The notes: generated from the sequence alone by a model not told the origin. A DNA stretch of 50,403 bases from Actinomycetota bacterium (GCA_963169255.1 CAUJEJ010000059.1:1-50403), one strand, 5' to 3'; positions 1-9,737 are shown, counted from the stretch's first letter. Numbers and translations: made by a program.

Positions 1-96
1 ACAATGACAATGATCGCGATGATCACGACAGACCACTTCCAATCAGATCGAGAACTACTTTGCGGGAATTCCGGTACGCAGTGGTTCTAGTGTGAC

Positions 97-1941
97 TCAC
101 CACGATCCACCTCCGCCACCGCCTCCACCGCCGCCGCCCCCTCCGCCGCCACTACTGGAGGAGGACTGTGACGCCTGGTAGGTACCGATTGACGATGAAA
201 CTGCGGATTCGAAACTATCGACGCCGCCACCAGCGCTGTACAACGCACTTGCCCCGAGGTACCCAGCGCCGTAGGGGTACCACGTCGGATTAGGCGGCTC
301 GGAGTTTGTGTAGATCCGATACTTCTCGGCCCACTTGTCGGCAACACCGAACGCCACCGCGTAGGGAATGAAACTGATGAACAGATCCTTGTTTGCCGCG
401 AAGTCAAAGCGGTCTTGAGCCGAGTCAGTCGACAACAATCGTTCGAATCCTGCTGACTTCGACCAATACTCCCGCCCGAGCTGCGTCCGACGGGTTCCGA
501 CGCCCAGCTTCATGAAGCCATATCCACCGAGGACGAACGCGGCGAATGGAAGCCCAAACATCGTCGGCCAGCCCAAGCCCAGGAAGCCAATGAACGCGGC
601 AACAAAACACAGCACCCAGACGAGACGGCCGACCTTCTCTGACGCTGCCGGAACCACGAGCCCTGTGCTGCGAGCCCAGGTTGCGGCCTCTTTCGCCACG
701 GTGGTCTTTGCTGTCGCCAACGCCTTGCCGTTAGCGACTGATTTGTCGGCCAGGAACCACTCCCCTGGCGCAGACAGTCCCAGGCTGGTGGCGACGCTGC
801 GGGTCGCAGTGTCCAGTTTCGCGAACTCCTCTGGGCCGACTGCGGCAGTGACGAGCCATGAGTCGTCTGCTCGTTTCTCGAGCGAGATCAGTCGCTTGTC
901 AGCCATGTAGTAGAGGCTCGAAACCAATGCGTGCGGCCCAGCATCTTCGTACGCCATGTAGCGGGTCTGCACGGGGCCAAATCCGTCTGGTGGTGCGTAC
1001 ATCACCGGGAAGCCTGGTTCGGGCTCCCGCGATGTCCGCGCCCAGAAGAAGCCTGCAATCAGCACAGCAATCGACAGCAACATGACGAAGGCGAAGGGGC
1101 CGATGCTTCGCCCAAACACTGCGTCGAACTTAGGCGTCCACGGCAGCGTCACTTGCGGCGGATTCGGCGGCGCCATGGTTGCCCTGACAGTCATGCCACT
1201 GACGGCCGGGATGTTGCTAGCGGTCAACGTCAGGTTGGGGGTTCCGGCTCCAAGTACAGTGCAGGGACCGTACTGGGCGGCTACCGAGGCGGATCCAGAG
1301 CCAATTCCGGAAGCACATTGCACCTGCTCAGTGGCAAACGGCAAGGTGACTCGGATGGTCGATTGTTGGATCGGCATCCGCCACCCGGGAGCGATCACAT
1401 TCCAGTAAAACGCGGACTGCGGATCTCCACTGTTCGCACCAACTGTGGTGGGGAAGGTCTTCTGCGCTCCTGCTGACACCGGAGAGATCACACCTGGTGT
1501 GGTGTAGCGAATGACATAGGTGTGCAAACCGGGACTCAAGATAACGTCGGCTTGGCCGATCTTCGCGGAGTAGATAGTGCCGCCGGGTTCCCAGGAAGTC
1601 TCATAGGGCTCCGGCTTGCCGTCACGCTGCACCGACAGGATGGTTGGAAAGTAGCGGCCCTTGTCATTCGCCGGATCAGCGACATCCCAGAACTGGAAGA
1701 TTCCACGGCGGCCGACGGGGACTTTGACGGTGATGTTCTCAGTAGCGGTCATGAAACCGCTGGAGTCAACGGAGTAGTCCGCATCGAAATTGGTGATGAC
1801 GACCGGCTCGTACGTGGCATCTGCAGAAGATCCCTGCAAGAGCGGATGGAAAAGCCCGATTAGCACAGCGACAATGAAAATGACGAGCGTGACAATTCGC
1901 TTGATTGACACTTCAGACCCCTCACGATGTGTCGGGCTCAC
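97..1941 (-). CDS. DUF2207-type membrane protein with Gly-rich C-terminus
   Basis: 614-aa ORF; N-terminal signal/TM, extracellular beta-rich region, TMs near the middle, low-complexity SSSS-Gly(n)-SW tail typical of DUF2207 proteins. Start codon uncertain. Confidence 0.8.
   Translation of the reverse strand: MSPTHREGSEVSIKRIVTLVIFIVAVLIGLFHPLLQGSSADATYEPVVITNFDADYSVDSSGFMTATENITVKVPVGRRGIFQFWDVADPANDKGRYFPTILSVQRDGKPEPYETSWEPGGTIYSAKIGQADVILSPGLHTYVIRYTTPGVISPVSAGAQKTFPTTVGANSGDPQSAFYWNVIAPGWRMPIQQSTIRVTLPFATEQVQCASGIGSGSASVAAQYGPCTVLGAGTPNLTLTASNIPAVSGMTVRATMAPPNPPQVTLPWTPKFDAVFGRSIGPFAFVMLLSIAVLIAGFFWARTSREPEPGFPVMYAPPDGFGPVQTRYMAYEDAGPHALVSSLYYMADKRLISLEKRADDSWLVTAAVGPEEFAKLDTATRSVATSLGLSAPGEWFLADKSVANGKALATAKTTVAKEAATWARSTGLVVPAASEKVGRLVWVLCFVAAFIGFLGLGWPTMFGLPFAAFVLGGYGFMKLGVGTRRTQLGREYWSKSAGFERLLSTDSAQDRFDFAANKDLFISFIPYAVAFGVADKWAEKYRIYTNSEPPNPTWYPYGAGYLGASALYSAGGGVDSFESAVSSSIGTYQASQSSSSSGGGGGGGGGGGGGGGSW
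106..150 (-). repeat. poly-glycine (GGN) codon tract at the 3' end of the DUF2207 gene
   Basis: Uninterrupted run of about 15 GGN codons read on the minus strand (tcc acc tcc gcc acc gcc ... on plus). Confidence 0.85.
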
Positions 1942-2058
1942 CAGGTATACCTGCGCAGAGCGGTAGTTCGCTCTGCATTCTTAGCGGCTTGAGTGGTCAG
2001 TCTCTCGACACCACGCCAACGCTGCTAGTGCCTAATGACCCAAAAGGCCTATCCACTT

Positions 2059-2074
2059 TCGAACACATGTTCGA
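2059..2074. promoter_or_regulatory. LexA/SOS box TCGAACACATGTTCGA
   Basis: Exact match to the actinobacterial/mycobacterial SOS consensus TCGAAC-N4-GTTCGA, 12 nt upstream of the imuA start codon. Confidence 0.95.
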
Positions 2075-2080
2075 TAGCAT
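2075..2080 (+). promoter_or_regulatory. -10 element TAGCAT of a leaderless promoter
   Basis: TANNNT hexamer ending 6 nt before ATG(2087), directly abutting the SOS box. Confidence 0.6.
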
Positions 2081-2086
2081 CTTGGA

Positions 2087-2800
2087 ATGGCTCTCCCGAA
2101 TGCGCTTGCTTTATCGCCAGCCCTGTCCTCGACTCAGCACGTCGCTGCATCGTTGCTTCATGTTGACGGGCGCCCCGGATTGCAGTTGGCACCAGAGTTG
2201 GCGGCACTCATCCCTGGAGGTTGCTTGCGACCTGGGTCGACGTTAGAGGTCGGCCCCGGGTCCGGCCAGACATCACTCCTCCTTCGATTGATTGCTGAAC
2301 CCACTGCCCGTGGTTCCTGGGCGGCGGTCATCGGCTTCGATGATCTCAACCCACATGCAGCACGTGAGGCTGGTGTTGCACTTGAGCGACTCGCGTTGGT
2401 TGCGAACCCGGGAGGCACCTGGCTTGAGGTGGCGGCCGCTCTTTTAGACACAGTTGAACTGGTTGTCCTCAACCTTCAGCAAGAGTGCCGACCGGCTGAT
2501 TCTCGTCGCCTTCTTGCGCGCGCTCGCCAACGAAGAAGCATCTTGATACTGGTGCAGCGCGATACTCGCCGCGGACCACCCAACCGACCACCTCGACGGA
2601 TGTGGCCCGAACAGCCTGACATCACCCTCACCCCAAGCCAGTACACCTGGCACGGACTCGAACAAGGGCACGGACGACTATGTGAAGCAGTCATCACGGT
2701 CAACGCAACGGGGCGCCGACTCAATGGCCCGGCTCGCAGTTGCCGCCTACGCGTCGGCGAGCGCCCAACCCCACATTGGTCAGCCGGTGGTGACCCATGA
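2087..2800 (+). CDS. imuA: ImuA'/ImuA-like RecA-fold protein of the mutasome
   Basis: RecA-like N-terminal region (PGGCLRPGSTLEVGPGSGQTSLLLRLI), first gene of an SOS-boxed operon followed by imuB and dnaE2. Confidence 0.8.
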   Translation: MALPNALALSPALSSTQHVAASLLHVDGRPGLQLAPELAALIPGGCLRPGSTLEVGPGSGQTSLLLRLIAEPTARGSWAAVIGFDDLNPHAAREAGVALERLALVANPGGTWLEVAAALLDTVELVVLNLQQECRPADSRRLLARARQRRSILILVQRDTRRGPPNRPPRRMWPEQPDITLTPSQYTWHGLEQGHGRLCEAVITVNATGRRLNGPARSCRLRVGERPTPHWSAGGDP

Positions 2801-4407
2801 GGTTCCTCGCCGTTTCATTCCCTCATTGGCCGATCACTGCTGCTGGCTGTTCACCGAGCGTCTCAGCAGCAGTTATCGAATCAGGACGGGTTCAGCACTA
2901 TTCGCCTGCTGCCTACCGCGACGGAGTGCGTACCGGTCAGCGCCGACGAGAGGCCAAAGGCCACAGCCCTGAGCTGATCACGCTCGCTCCGAATCCACAT
3001 CTCGATGCCCAGCAGTTTGAGCCGATCGTTGCGACGTTGATCCAGGTTGTTCCTCGCCTTGAACTCACGAAGCCGGGGCTATGCACCTTGGCGGCGACAG
3101 GCCCGGCCCGCTACTACGGCGGCGAGGTTGAACTCATCGACGAGTTACGTTGCGCTCTTGAAGAACTCGGCGCGCAGAGCTTGGACACCAAGCACGAAGC
3201 TCGCGAAATCTCTGGTGCACGAATCGGGATTGCGGACAGCCGGTTTGGTGCTCAGCTTGCGGCAGAACACGGGACTGACGGCTACCTCGTTGCCCCCGGC
3301 AGAACGCGAGAGTTTTTGGCAGACCTACCGATCTCGACCCTAGAACTCGATGAGCTCTCCACAATTGCTCACCGCCTCGGAATCGAGACCCTTGGTCAAT
3401 TCGCTCAGCTACCCACTCGTTCGGTGCTGACCCGGTTCGGTTCCGCTGCCGCAACCGCGCATGCGCTAGCTCGAGGACTCGACCCAACCCCGTTGGCGAT
3501 TCATCAACCTGCAGTCGAGTTAGCAGTTTCCAGCGAGCTAGATCCTCCGGCACAACGGGTCGATATCGCGTCATTTGCAGCAAAACGACTGTCAGCCGAA
3601 CTGATCGAGATATTGGATCGCCATGGCCTGGCGTGCACACAACTTCGGATCGAAGCGGCAACAGAGCATGGCGAGGAACTCTGCCGAATCTGGCGCGCGA
3701 GTCCCGTCTTCGACGCCGAGACCATCGTCGAACGAGTTCGATGGCAGTTGTCTGGCTGGCTCGACAGCACTGACCCAGCCCTCGCCAAGCCCACAGCGGG
3801 GGTCAGCCTGCTGCGTCTGATCGCGGACGAAGTGGCGGGCGCTAACGATCTTCAGATCAGCTTGTGGGGTGAACTGTCGCAAGCTGACCGCCGTGCAGTG
3901 CGAGGTCTGGACCGAGTCAGCGGACTGTTGGGCCCCGCTGCGGTCTTCACCGCCCTCATCAGCGGTGGCCGCTCCCCTGCCGACCGCGTGCAACTAGTTC
4001 CGTGGGGCCAACCCCCGCCATCGATTGAGCCACCGATGCCGTGGCCAGGGCACGTCCCTGAACCAATGCCGTCGGTGATTCATCCCGACCCGATTCCGAT
4101 CGAGGTTCACGGCGTACAAGGTCCAGTGCGCGTCACCAGTCGAGGTGAGATCAGCGGGAGTCCCACCCAGCTTCGTCAACCAGGGGGGAATTGGGCACCG
4201 GTCATAGCGTGGGCCGGGCCGTGGCTGGTCGACGAACATTGGTGGGAACCCGATACCGCGCAACGGGTCGCACGATTCCAACTCACGACCAAAGCCGAGG
4301 TCGCCGAACAGTCACGGGCACCTGTTGACGTCGCCGCAGGCGCGTCGCATGCATACCTGTGCTGCGTGCAACAGAACTCGTGGTGGATTGAGGCGACCTA
4401 TGACTAG
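2797..4407 (+). CDS. imuB: ImuB, catalytically degenerate Y-family DNA polymerase homologue
   Basis: ORF overlaps the imuA stop by 4 nt; Y-family-like sequence lacking the catalytic acidic motif at the N-terminus (LAVSFPHWPITAAG); internal clamp-binding-like motif QISLWG. Confidence 0.88.
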   Translation: MRFLAVSFPHWPITAAGCSPSVSAAVIESGRVQHYSPAAYRDGVRTGQRRREAKGHSPELITLAPNPHLDAQQFEPIVATLIQVVPRLELTKPGLCTLAATGPARYYGGEVELIDELRCALEELGAQSLDTKHEAREISGARIGIADSRFGAQLAAEHGTDGYLVAPGRTREFLADLPISTLELDELSTIAHRLGIETLGQFAQLPTRSVLTRFGSAAATAHALARGLDPTPLAIHQPAVELAVSSELDPPAQRVDIASFAAKRLSAELIEILDRHGLACTQLRIEAATEHGEELCRIWRASPVFDAETIVERVRWQLSGWLDSTDPALAKPTAGVSLLRLIADEVAGANDLQISLWGELSQADRRAVRGLDRVSGLLGPAAVFTALISGGRSPADRVQLVPWGQPPPSIEPPMPWPGHVPEPMPSVIHPDPIPIEVHGVQGPVRVTSRGEISGSPTQLRQPGGNWAPVIAWAGPWLVDEHWWEPDTAQRVARFQLTTKAEVAEQSRAPVDVAAGASHAYLCCVQQNSWWIEATYD

Positions 4408-7400
4408 TCATCAGCGTTCCGCGTCGACGGCGAACCACTACGCAGAACTACACGCCCACTCGTACTTCAGCTTCCTTGATGGAGTGTGCTCACCGGCTGA
4501 GATGGTTGCTGAGGCAACCCGACTCGAACTCAGCGGTCTTGCCCTCCTGGACCATGACGGTTTTTACGGGGTGGTGCAGTTCGCTCAAGCTGCGCGCGAA
4601 GTGGGCCTGCCAACAGTATTTGGTGCTGAACTCACGCTCGGTGCCACCAAACGACCAAACGGGCTTACCGATCCAGAAGGGCAACATCTGGTGGTCCTGG
4701 CCAGAGGACCTAGCGGATACGCCCGCCTCAGCAGCGCTATTTCGCACGCCAACCTCGGTGGCCAAAAGGGCCAACCGAAGCTTGACCTTGCTGACCTTGC
4801 GGACGCACACAACGGCGAATGGCTCGTCCTGACCGGATGTCGTAAAGGTTTAGTCCCCGCAGCTTTGGCACAAGGAGGTGTAGGCAAGGCCGAACAAGCG
4901 CTAGGCGAACTCATCGACATGTTCGGCAAGGCAAACGTGGCCGTCGAGCTCTGGCATCACCACGATCCATACGACGACCAGCGCAACGACGTCCTATATG
5001 GACTTGCATCACGTCACGGACTCGCTGCTGTAGCGACCACAAATGCCCACTACGCAACACCAGAGCGATCGCGCCTTGCCCATGCAACGGCTGCAATCCG
5101 GGCCCGACGCGATCTCGCCAGAATGGACGGCTGGCTACCGGCATCACCAACAGCGCACCTGCGCAGCCCGGCCGAGCAACACCGGCGCTTCCGGCGATAC
5201 CCGGGAGTAGTGGCCCAAGCAGCACAATTCGCTGCCGACTTGGCATTCGATTTGTCACTGGTAGCGCCAGCACTACCAGACTTTCCTGTCCCAGAGGGAC
5301 ATACCGAAGCAAGCTATCTGCGTTGGCTTACCGAACAGGGTGCGCAGCGGCTATACGGACCACGGGATCGCGAACGAGTCCCCGGCGCCTGGAAACAGCT
5401 TGACTACGAACTCACGATCATCGAGCAGTTGAACTTTCCCGGCTACTTCCTCATCGTGTGGGACATCGTCACCTTTGCGCGCAACTCCAACATCTTGTGC
5501 CAAGGCCGTGGCTCTGCAGCTAACTCTGCAGTTTGTTACGCCCTTGGGATCACCAACTGCGATCCAGTTGGCCTCGGTTTACTCTTCGAACGCTTCTTGT
5601 CCCCTGCCCGGGATGGGCCGCCCGACATCGATGTCGACTTCGAAAGTGGTCGTCGTGAAGAAGTCATTCAATACGTCTACACACGCCACGGCCGCTACCA
5701 CGCTGCGCAGGTAGCCAACGTAAACACCTATCGACCTCGTTCAGCTATTCGTGACGCGGCACGCGGATTGGGCTATGAGCAAGGCAGCGCAGATGCCTGG
5801 ACCAAGAACCTTGAGTATTGGGGACGAGGGAGCGCAACAGTCGACGCTGATTCCAGCATCCCCAAACCCGTACTCGATCTGGCCGAACAACTCCTGGACT
5901 TCCCTCGCCACCTCAGCGTCCATTCCGGCGGAATGGTGATCTGTGATCGACCGGTCACCGAAGTGTGTCCGGTCGAGTGGGCAACGGCACCTGGCCGAAC
6001 AGTCCTGCAATGGGACAAGGAGGACTGCGCTGCTGTTGGGTTAGTGAAGTTCGACCTCCTCGGCCTCGGCATGCTCGAGGCCATCCATCGCGCTATCGAC
6101 CTCGTCGCGCAGTTCCATGACGTTCACGTCGACCTCGCCAGGCTGCCACAAGAAGACGCCGTCTACGACCGCCTATGCGAAGCAGACACCGTTGGGGTCT
6201 TCCAGATCGAGTCTCGCGCCCAAATGGCGACGCTGCCACGACTGCGACCACGCAACTTCTACGACCTCGTTGTTGAAGTCGCCCTCATTCGGCCGGGCCC
6301 GATCCAGGGCGGATCTGTGCACCCGTACTTGCGGCGACGAAGTGGCAAAGAACCCATCACCTATCTACACCCCAGCTTGGAACCTTCGCTACGCAAGACC
6401 CTCGGAGTGCCGATCTTCCAAGAACAACTCATGCAGATGGCGATCGATGTCGCTGGCTTCACTGCAGCCGAAGCAGACCAACTCCGGCAAGCCATGGGGT
6501 CAAAGCGTTCAGCTGCCAAGATGGAAGCCCTACGAGAACGGCTCTACTCCGGAATGGCCGAACGAGGGATCATCGGCGAAGCAGCAGATCAGGTGTTCAC
6601 CTCGCTAGCAGCGTTCGCGAGCTTCGGCTTTCCCGAGTCTCATGCCGCCTCGTTCGCATATCTGGTCTATTCGAGTTCCTGGCTCAAACTGCACTACCCG
6701 GCAGCATTCCTCGCCAGCCTGCTGAACTCCCAACCGATGGGTTTCTGGTCACCGGCAACCCTGGTTGCAGACGCCCGCCGTCATGGCGTCACGGTGCTGC
6801 GAGCAGATGTCAATTTCAGCGATGCGCTGGCCACACTTGAGCGTGCTCCAGATAGCAATGCCTCGCAGGACCTTGCAGTAGTCAAACCCAACGCAGTGGT
6901 CAAACCCAACGCAGAGGTCAAACCCAACGCAGAGGCCAAACCCGATGCGGCAGTCAGACTCGGGCTCACCAGCATCAAGGGGGTTGGGACCGAGGCGGCC
7001 GAACGAATCGCTTCAGCCCGCCCCTTCAGCAACCTCGACGATTTGGCCCGGCGGACGGAACTGTCAAAGAAGCAACTCGAAGCTCTCGCTAGCGCGGGTG
7101 CCACAGCAAGTCTTGATCACGGTGAACGGCGAACAAGTCTCTGGAGCGCCGGAACTGTCGCACATCAATCTCAAGATCAACTACCAGGTCTAATCTTCGG
7201 TGACACTGCACCGAAGCTTGCGAGGATGTCACCCGACGAGACACTGATTGCTGACCTGCAGACCACTGGAATTAGCGTGGACTCCTCCCCCATGCAACTA
7301 CTCAAACATCGACTGCGCGGATATCCGATCGTTCCCGCGAACGAGTTGGTGAACCATCGCCATGGGAGTCGGGTCAGTGTGGCCGGGATCATCACCCACC

Positions 7401-7639
7401 GGCAACGCCCCGAGACAGCTGCCGGTGTGACCTTCCTGAACCTTGAGGACGAAAGTGGCCTCATCAACGTGGTCTGTTCGTTGGTGTTGTGGCAGCAGTA
7501 CCGCGATATCGCGAGGAATTCCACCGCATTGCTGGTTCGCGGCTACGTCGAATCGGCTGACGGCGCGATCAACGTCGTCGCCAAAGAACTTGAAGACCTC
7601 AAGATCACAGTTGCTCCACCGTCTCGAGAGTTCCACTAA
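4400..7639 (+). CDS. dnaE2: Error-prone DNA polymerase III alpha subunit DnaE2
   Basis: PHP start (YAELHAHSYFSFLDGVCSP), catalytic PDIDVDFESGRR, HhH and OB regions. ATG at 4400 overlaps the imuB stop (ATGACTAG) and is preferred over 4325. Confidence 0.95.
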   Translation: MTSHQRSASTANHYAELHAHSYFSFLDGVCSPAEMVAEATRLELSGLALLDHDGFYGVVQFAQAAREVGLPTVFGAELTLGATKRPNGLTDPEGQHLVVLARGPSGYARLSSAISHANLGGQKGQPKLDLADLADAHNGEWLVLTGCRKGLVPAALAQGGVGKAEQALGELIDMFGKANVAVELWHHHDPYDDQRNDVLYGLASRHGLAAVATTNAHYATPERSRLAHATAAIRARRDLARMDGWLPASPTAHLRSPAEQHRRFRRYPGVVAQAAQFAADLAFDLSLVAPALPDFPVPEGHTEASYLRWLTEQGAQRLYGPRDRERVPGAWKQLDYELTIIEQLNFPGYFLIVWDIVTFARNSNILCQGRGSAANSAVCYALGITNCDPVGLGLLFERFLSPARDGPPDIDVDFESGRREEVIQYVYTRHGRYHAAQVANVNTYRPRSAIRDAARGLGYEQGSADAWTKNLEYWGRGSATVDADSSIPKPVLDLAEQLLDFPRHLSVHSGGMVICDRPVTEVCPVEWATAPGRTVLQWDKEDCAAVGLVKFDLLGLGMLEAIHRAIDLVAQFHDVHVDLARLPQEDAVYDRLCEADTVGVFQIESRAQMATLPRLRPRNFYDLVVEVALIRPGPIQGGSVHPYLRRRSGKEPITYLHPSLEPSLRKTLGVPIFQEQLMQMAIDVAGFTAAEADQLRQAMGSKRSAAKMEALRERLYSGMAERGIIGEAADQVFTSLAAFASFGFPESHAASFAYLVYSSSWLKLHYPAAFLASLLNSQPMGFWSPATLVADARRHGVTVLRADVNFSDALATLERAPDSNASQDLAVVKPNAVVKPNAEVKPNAEAKPDAAVRLGLTSIKGVGTEAAERIASARPFSNLDDLARRTELSKKQLEALASAGATASLDHGERRTSLWSAGTVAHQSQDQLPGLIFGDTAPKLARMSPDETLIADLQTTGISVDSSPMQLLKHRLRGYPIVPANELVNHRHGSRVSVAGIITHRQRPETAAGVTFLNLEDESGLINVVCSLVLWQQYRDIARNSTALLVRGYVESADGAINVVAKELEDLKITVAPPSREFH
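6875..6946 (+). repeat. Four 18-bp in-frame tandem repeats (GCAGNRGYCAAACCCRAY) encoding A(V/E)(V/A)KP(N/D)
   Basis: gcagtagtcaaacccaac / gcagtggtcaaacccaac / gcagaggtcaaacccaac / gcagaggccaaacccgat read directly. Confidence 0.95.
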
Positions 7640-7641
7640 CC

Positions 7642-7761
7642 ATGCGCGAGATACCCGACATCTTCCCCACGAACCACCAACCGCAATACCAGAATTGGCT
7701 CACCCGCCAACTTAGGCTGCGACCGGGACACCAACTTCTGAACGTGGGGCATGGGGCATGA
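7642..7761 (+). CDS. 39-aa small ORF, possibly coupled to the downstream acyltransferase (or a gene remnant)
   Basis: ATG 2 nt after the dnaE2 stop; its TGA overlaps the acyltransferase ATG (ATGA at 7758-7761). Product MREIPDIFPTNHQPQYQNWLTRQLRLRPGHQLLNVGHGA. Confidence 0.4.
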   Translation: MREIPDIFPTNHQPQYQNWLTRQLRLRPGHQLLNVGHGA

Positions 7762-9737
7762 GTACGACTACGCGGGCGACGGACTCGCGGAACGCTGCTG
7801 CCCAAACCCCGTCCACTCCGGCTCACCACACCCCAAATGCAACCCCACCGCTGGGATATCTGCCCGGCCTCGACGGAATCCGCGCAATCGCGGTCCTCGC
7901 GGTCATGGTGTTCCACTCAGCGGTCCCCTGGCTGCCCGGCGGCTTCCTCGGGGTTGACGTCTTTTTCGTACTCTCTGGCTTCCTCATCACCACTTTGCTC
8001 CTGCAGGAAGTCGAGCGAACTGGCCGAATCAACTTCAAGGCGTTCTACCTCCGCCGCGCAAGACGCTTGCTTCCTGCGTTATTCCTGGTGCTCGTAGCGA
8101 GCGCCGCCCTGGTGGTCCTTTTCGCTCCCGACGCTGCCGCGAGGCTGCGCGAAGACATCGTCGCCTCCACGTTCTATGTGACGAACTGGTGGAACATCTT
8201 CAGCGATCAGTCCTACTTCCAGGCCATGGGTCGACCACCGATGTTGCAACACCTTTGGTCGCTTGGGCTCGAAGAGCAGTTCTACCTCATTTGGCCGGCC
8301 GTGCTGGTCTTCGTTTTCCGCAGAACCGGCCGCGCCGGCGTCCGCAAGATCGCCCTCATCGGAGCAGCAGCGAGCACCGTCTGGATGCTTGTGTTGTCTT
8401 TTGTTATGGGGATGCCAACCGACAACGACCCAAGCCGCCTGTACTTCGGCAGCGATACCCATGCCATGACGATTTTGGCTGGCGCTGCACTCGCGACGGT
8501 CTGGCGTCCACGTGCACTCCCCCGCAAGCTCGCACCTGGACCAACCCTCACCCTCACAGCGATCGGGGCACTTGCTCTCGGCGCGATGTTCTGGTGTTTC
8601 GTTGCCGTGGACGAGAGTTCACCGGCCCTATACCGCGGCGGGTTTGCCCTCTTCGCTGCACTTTCCGTCGTCGTCATTGCCGTTGCTACTCACCCCGCGG
8701 TCGCACTCTCGAAGGTGCTTGGGGTGAAGCCTTTGACCTACCTCGGCACCCGTTCGTACGGTCTATACCTGTGGCATTGGCCGATCTTCCTGGTCCTACG
8801 GCCCGGCGTCGACATCGGCTGGACGGGACTCCCAGCGTTTGCCCTGCAGTTTGGCCTCACGATGATTGCCGCAGAACTCTCTTACCGTTACGTTGAGATG
8901 CCGATCCGCCACGGCGCGCTAGGTCACATCTGGACACAGCTTCGCGCCACCGGCGTCCGTGGATTCAGCCGCGCGGCAAAGATCACCGCAACTGCGTGCA
9001 CCGCGGCCTTCTGCTTGCTGGCGTTTGCGCTGATCTCGATTCCCGCAACCGATGCGTCCACCTACCTTGGCGGCGCGACCGCGGTCGGAACTGAGGATCT
9101 CACCCCAGCGACCGACCTAAAGGGCTCCGCGCAGGCACAAGCGACCACGGAATCAGACACCTCAACCGCGCCATCATCAAGCGGAGAGACCTCTGCAGCG
9201 GGGGGCGAGGTCGCCCTCGCGCCCGATCCAACATTGAACGCTCCCCTCACGCCCGGGGAGAACCTCACCAAGCGGCCCATTACCGCGGTCGGTGATTCCG
9301 TCATGCTCGGCGCACGCGCATCACTGGTCGAAGCGATGCCGAAGGTGACAGTCGACGCGGAAGTCAGCAGGCAAGCGCTTCCCACATACCAACGACTCCG
9401 CGACCGACTTGCCGCCGGCAAACTCTCACAGGTGGTGGTACTCCACGTCGGCACAAATGGACCGGCGTACGAACCCGACTTGCGCAAAGCAGTGGCCGCA
9501 CTCTCAGACCGTGGACGCGTGGTCCTCGTTACCGCTCACATGCCAGAGAAGTGGATGGCGGAGTCGAACACGAGCATTCGCAATGTGGCGAAGGACTTCC
9601 CCAACGTCCGTTTGGCTGACTGGGCGGCAGCAGCCGAGAATCACCGTGAGTACTTCGTCTTCGACGGCACACATCTCACTCCTGCCGGTGCTCGTGCCTA
9701 CGCCGCCACAATCGCCGAGGCGTTGAAGACCGAATAG
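7758..9737 (+). CDS. Acyltransferase-3 (OafA/OatA-like) with C-terminal SGNH hydrolase-like domain
   Basis: N-terminal YLPGLDGIRAIAVLAVMVFH...GVDVFFVLSGFLIT; multiple TMs; C-terminal GDSVMLG and DGTHLTPAG motifs. Confidence 0.93.
   Translation: MSTTTRATDSRNAAAQTPSTPAHHTPNATPPLGYLPGLDGIRAIAVLAVMVFHSAVPWLPGGFLGVDVFFVLSGFLITTLLLQEVERTGRINFKAFYLRRARRLLPALFLVLVASAALVVLFAPDAAARLREDIVASTFYVTNWWNIFSDQSYFQAMGRPPMLQHLWSLGLEEQFYLIWPAVLVFVFRRTGRAGVRKIALIGAAASTVWMLVLSFVMGMPTDNDPSRLYFGSDTHAMTILAGAALATVWRPRALPRKLAPGPTLTLTAIGALALGAMFWCFVAVDESSPALYRGGFALFAALSVVVIAVATHPAVALSKVLGVKPLTYLGTRSYGLYLWHWPIFLVLRPGVDIGWTGLPAFALQFGLTMIAAELSYRYVEMPIRHGALGHIWTQLRATGVRGFSRAAKITATACTAAFCLLAFALISIPATDASTYLGGATAVGTEDLTPATDLKGSAQAQATTESDTSTAPSSSGETSAAGGEVALAPDPTLNAPLTPGENLTKRPITAVGDSVMLGARASLVEAMPKVTVDAEVSRQALPTYQRLRDRLAAGKLSQVVVLHVGTNGPAYEPDLRKAVAALSDRGRVVLVTAHMPEKWMAESNTSIRNVAKDFPNVRLADWAAAAENHREYFVFDGTHLTPAGARAYAATIAEALKTE

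Noticed and set aside
106-150. CRISPR-like or satellite repeat
   Set aside because: Simple poly-Gly codon run at the end of a CDS; no spacers.
931-1476. 181-aa plus-strand ORF inside the DUF2207 gene
   Set aside because: Arg/His/Gly-rich shadow ORF with no recognisable domain; the minus strand is coding.
4325-4399. ORF-track start of dnaE2 at 4325
   Set aside because: Extra 25 aa overlap imuB deeply and are Arg/Cys-rich; ATG 4400 gives the typical stop/start overlap and the expected PHP N-terminus.
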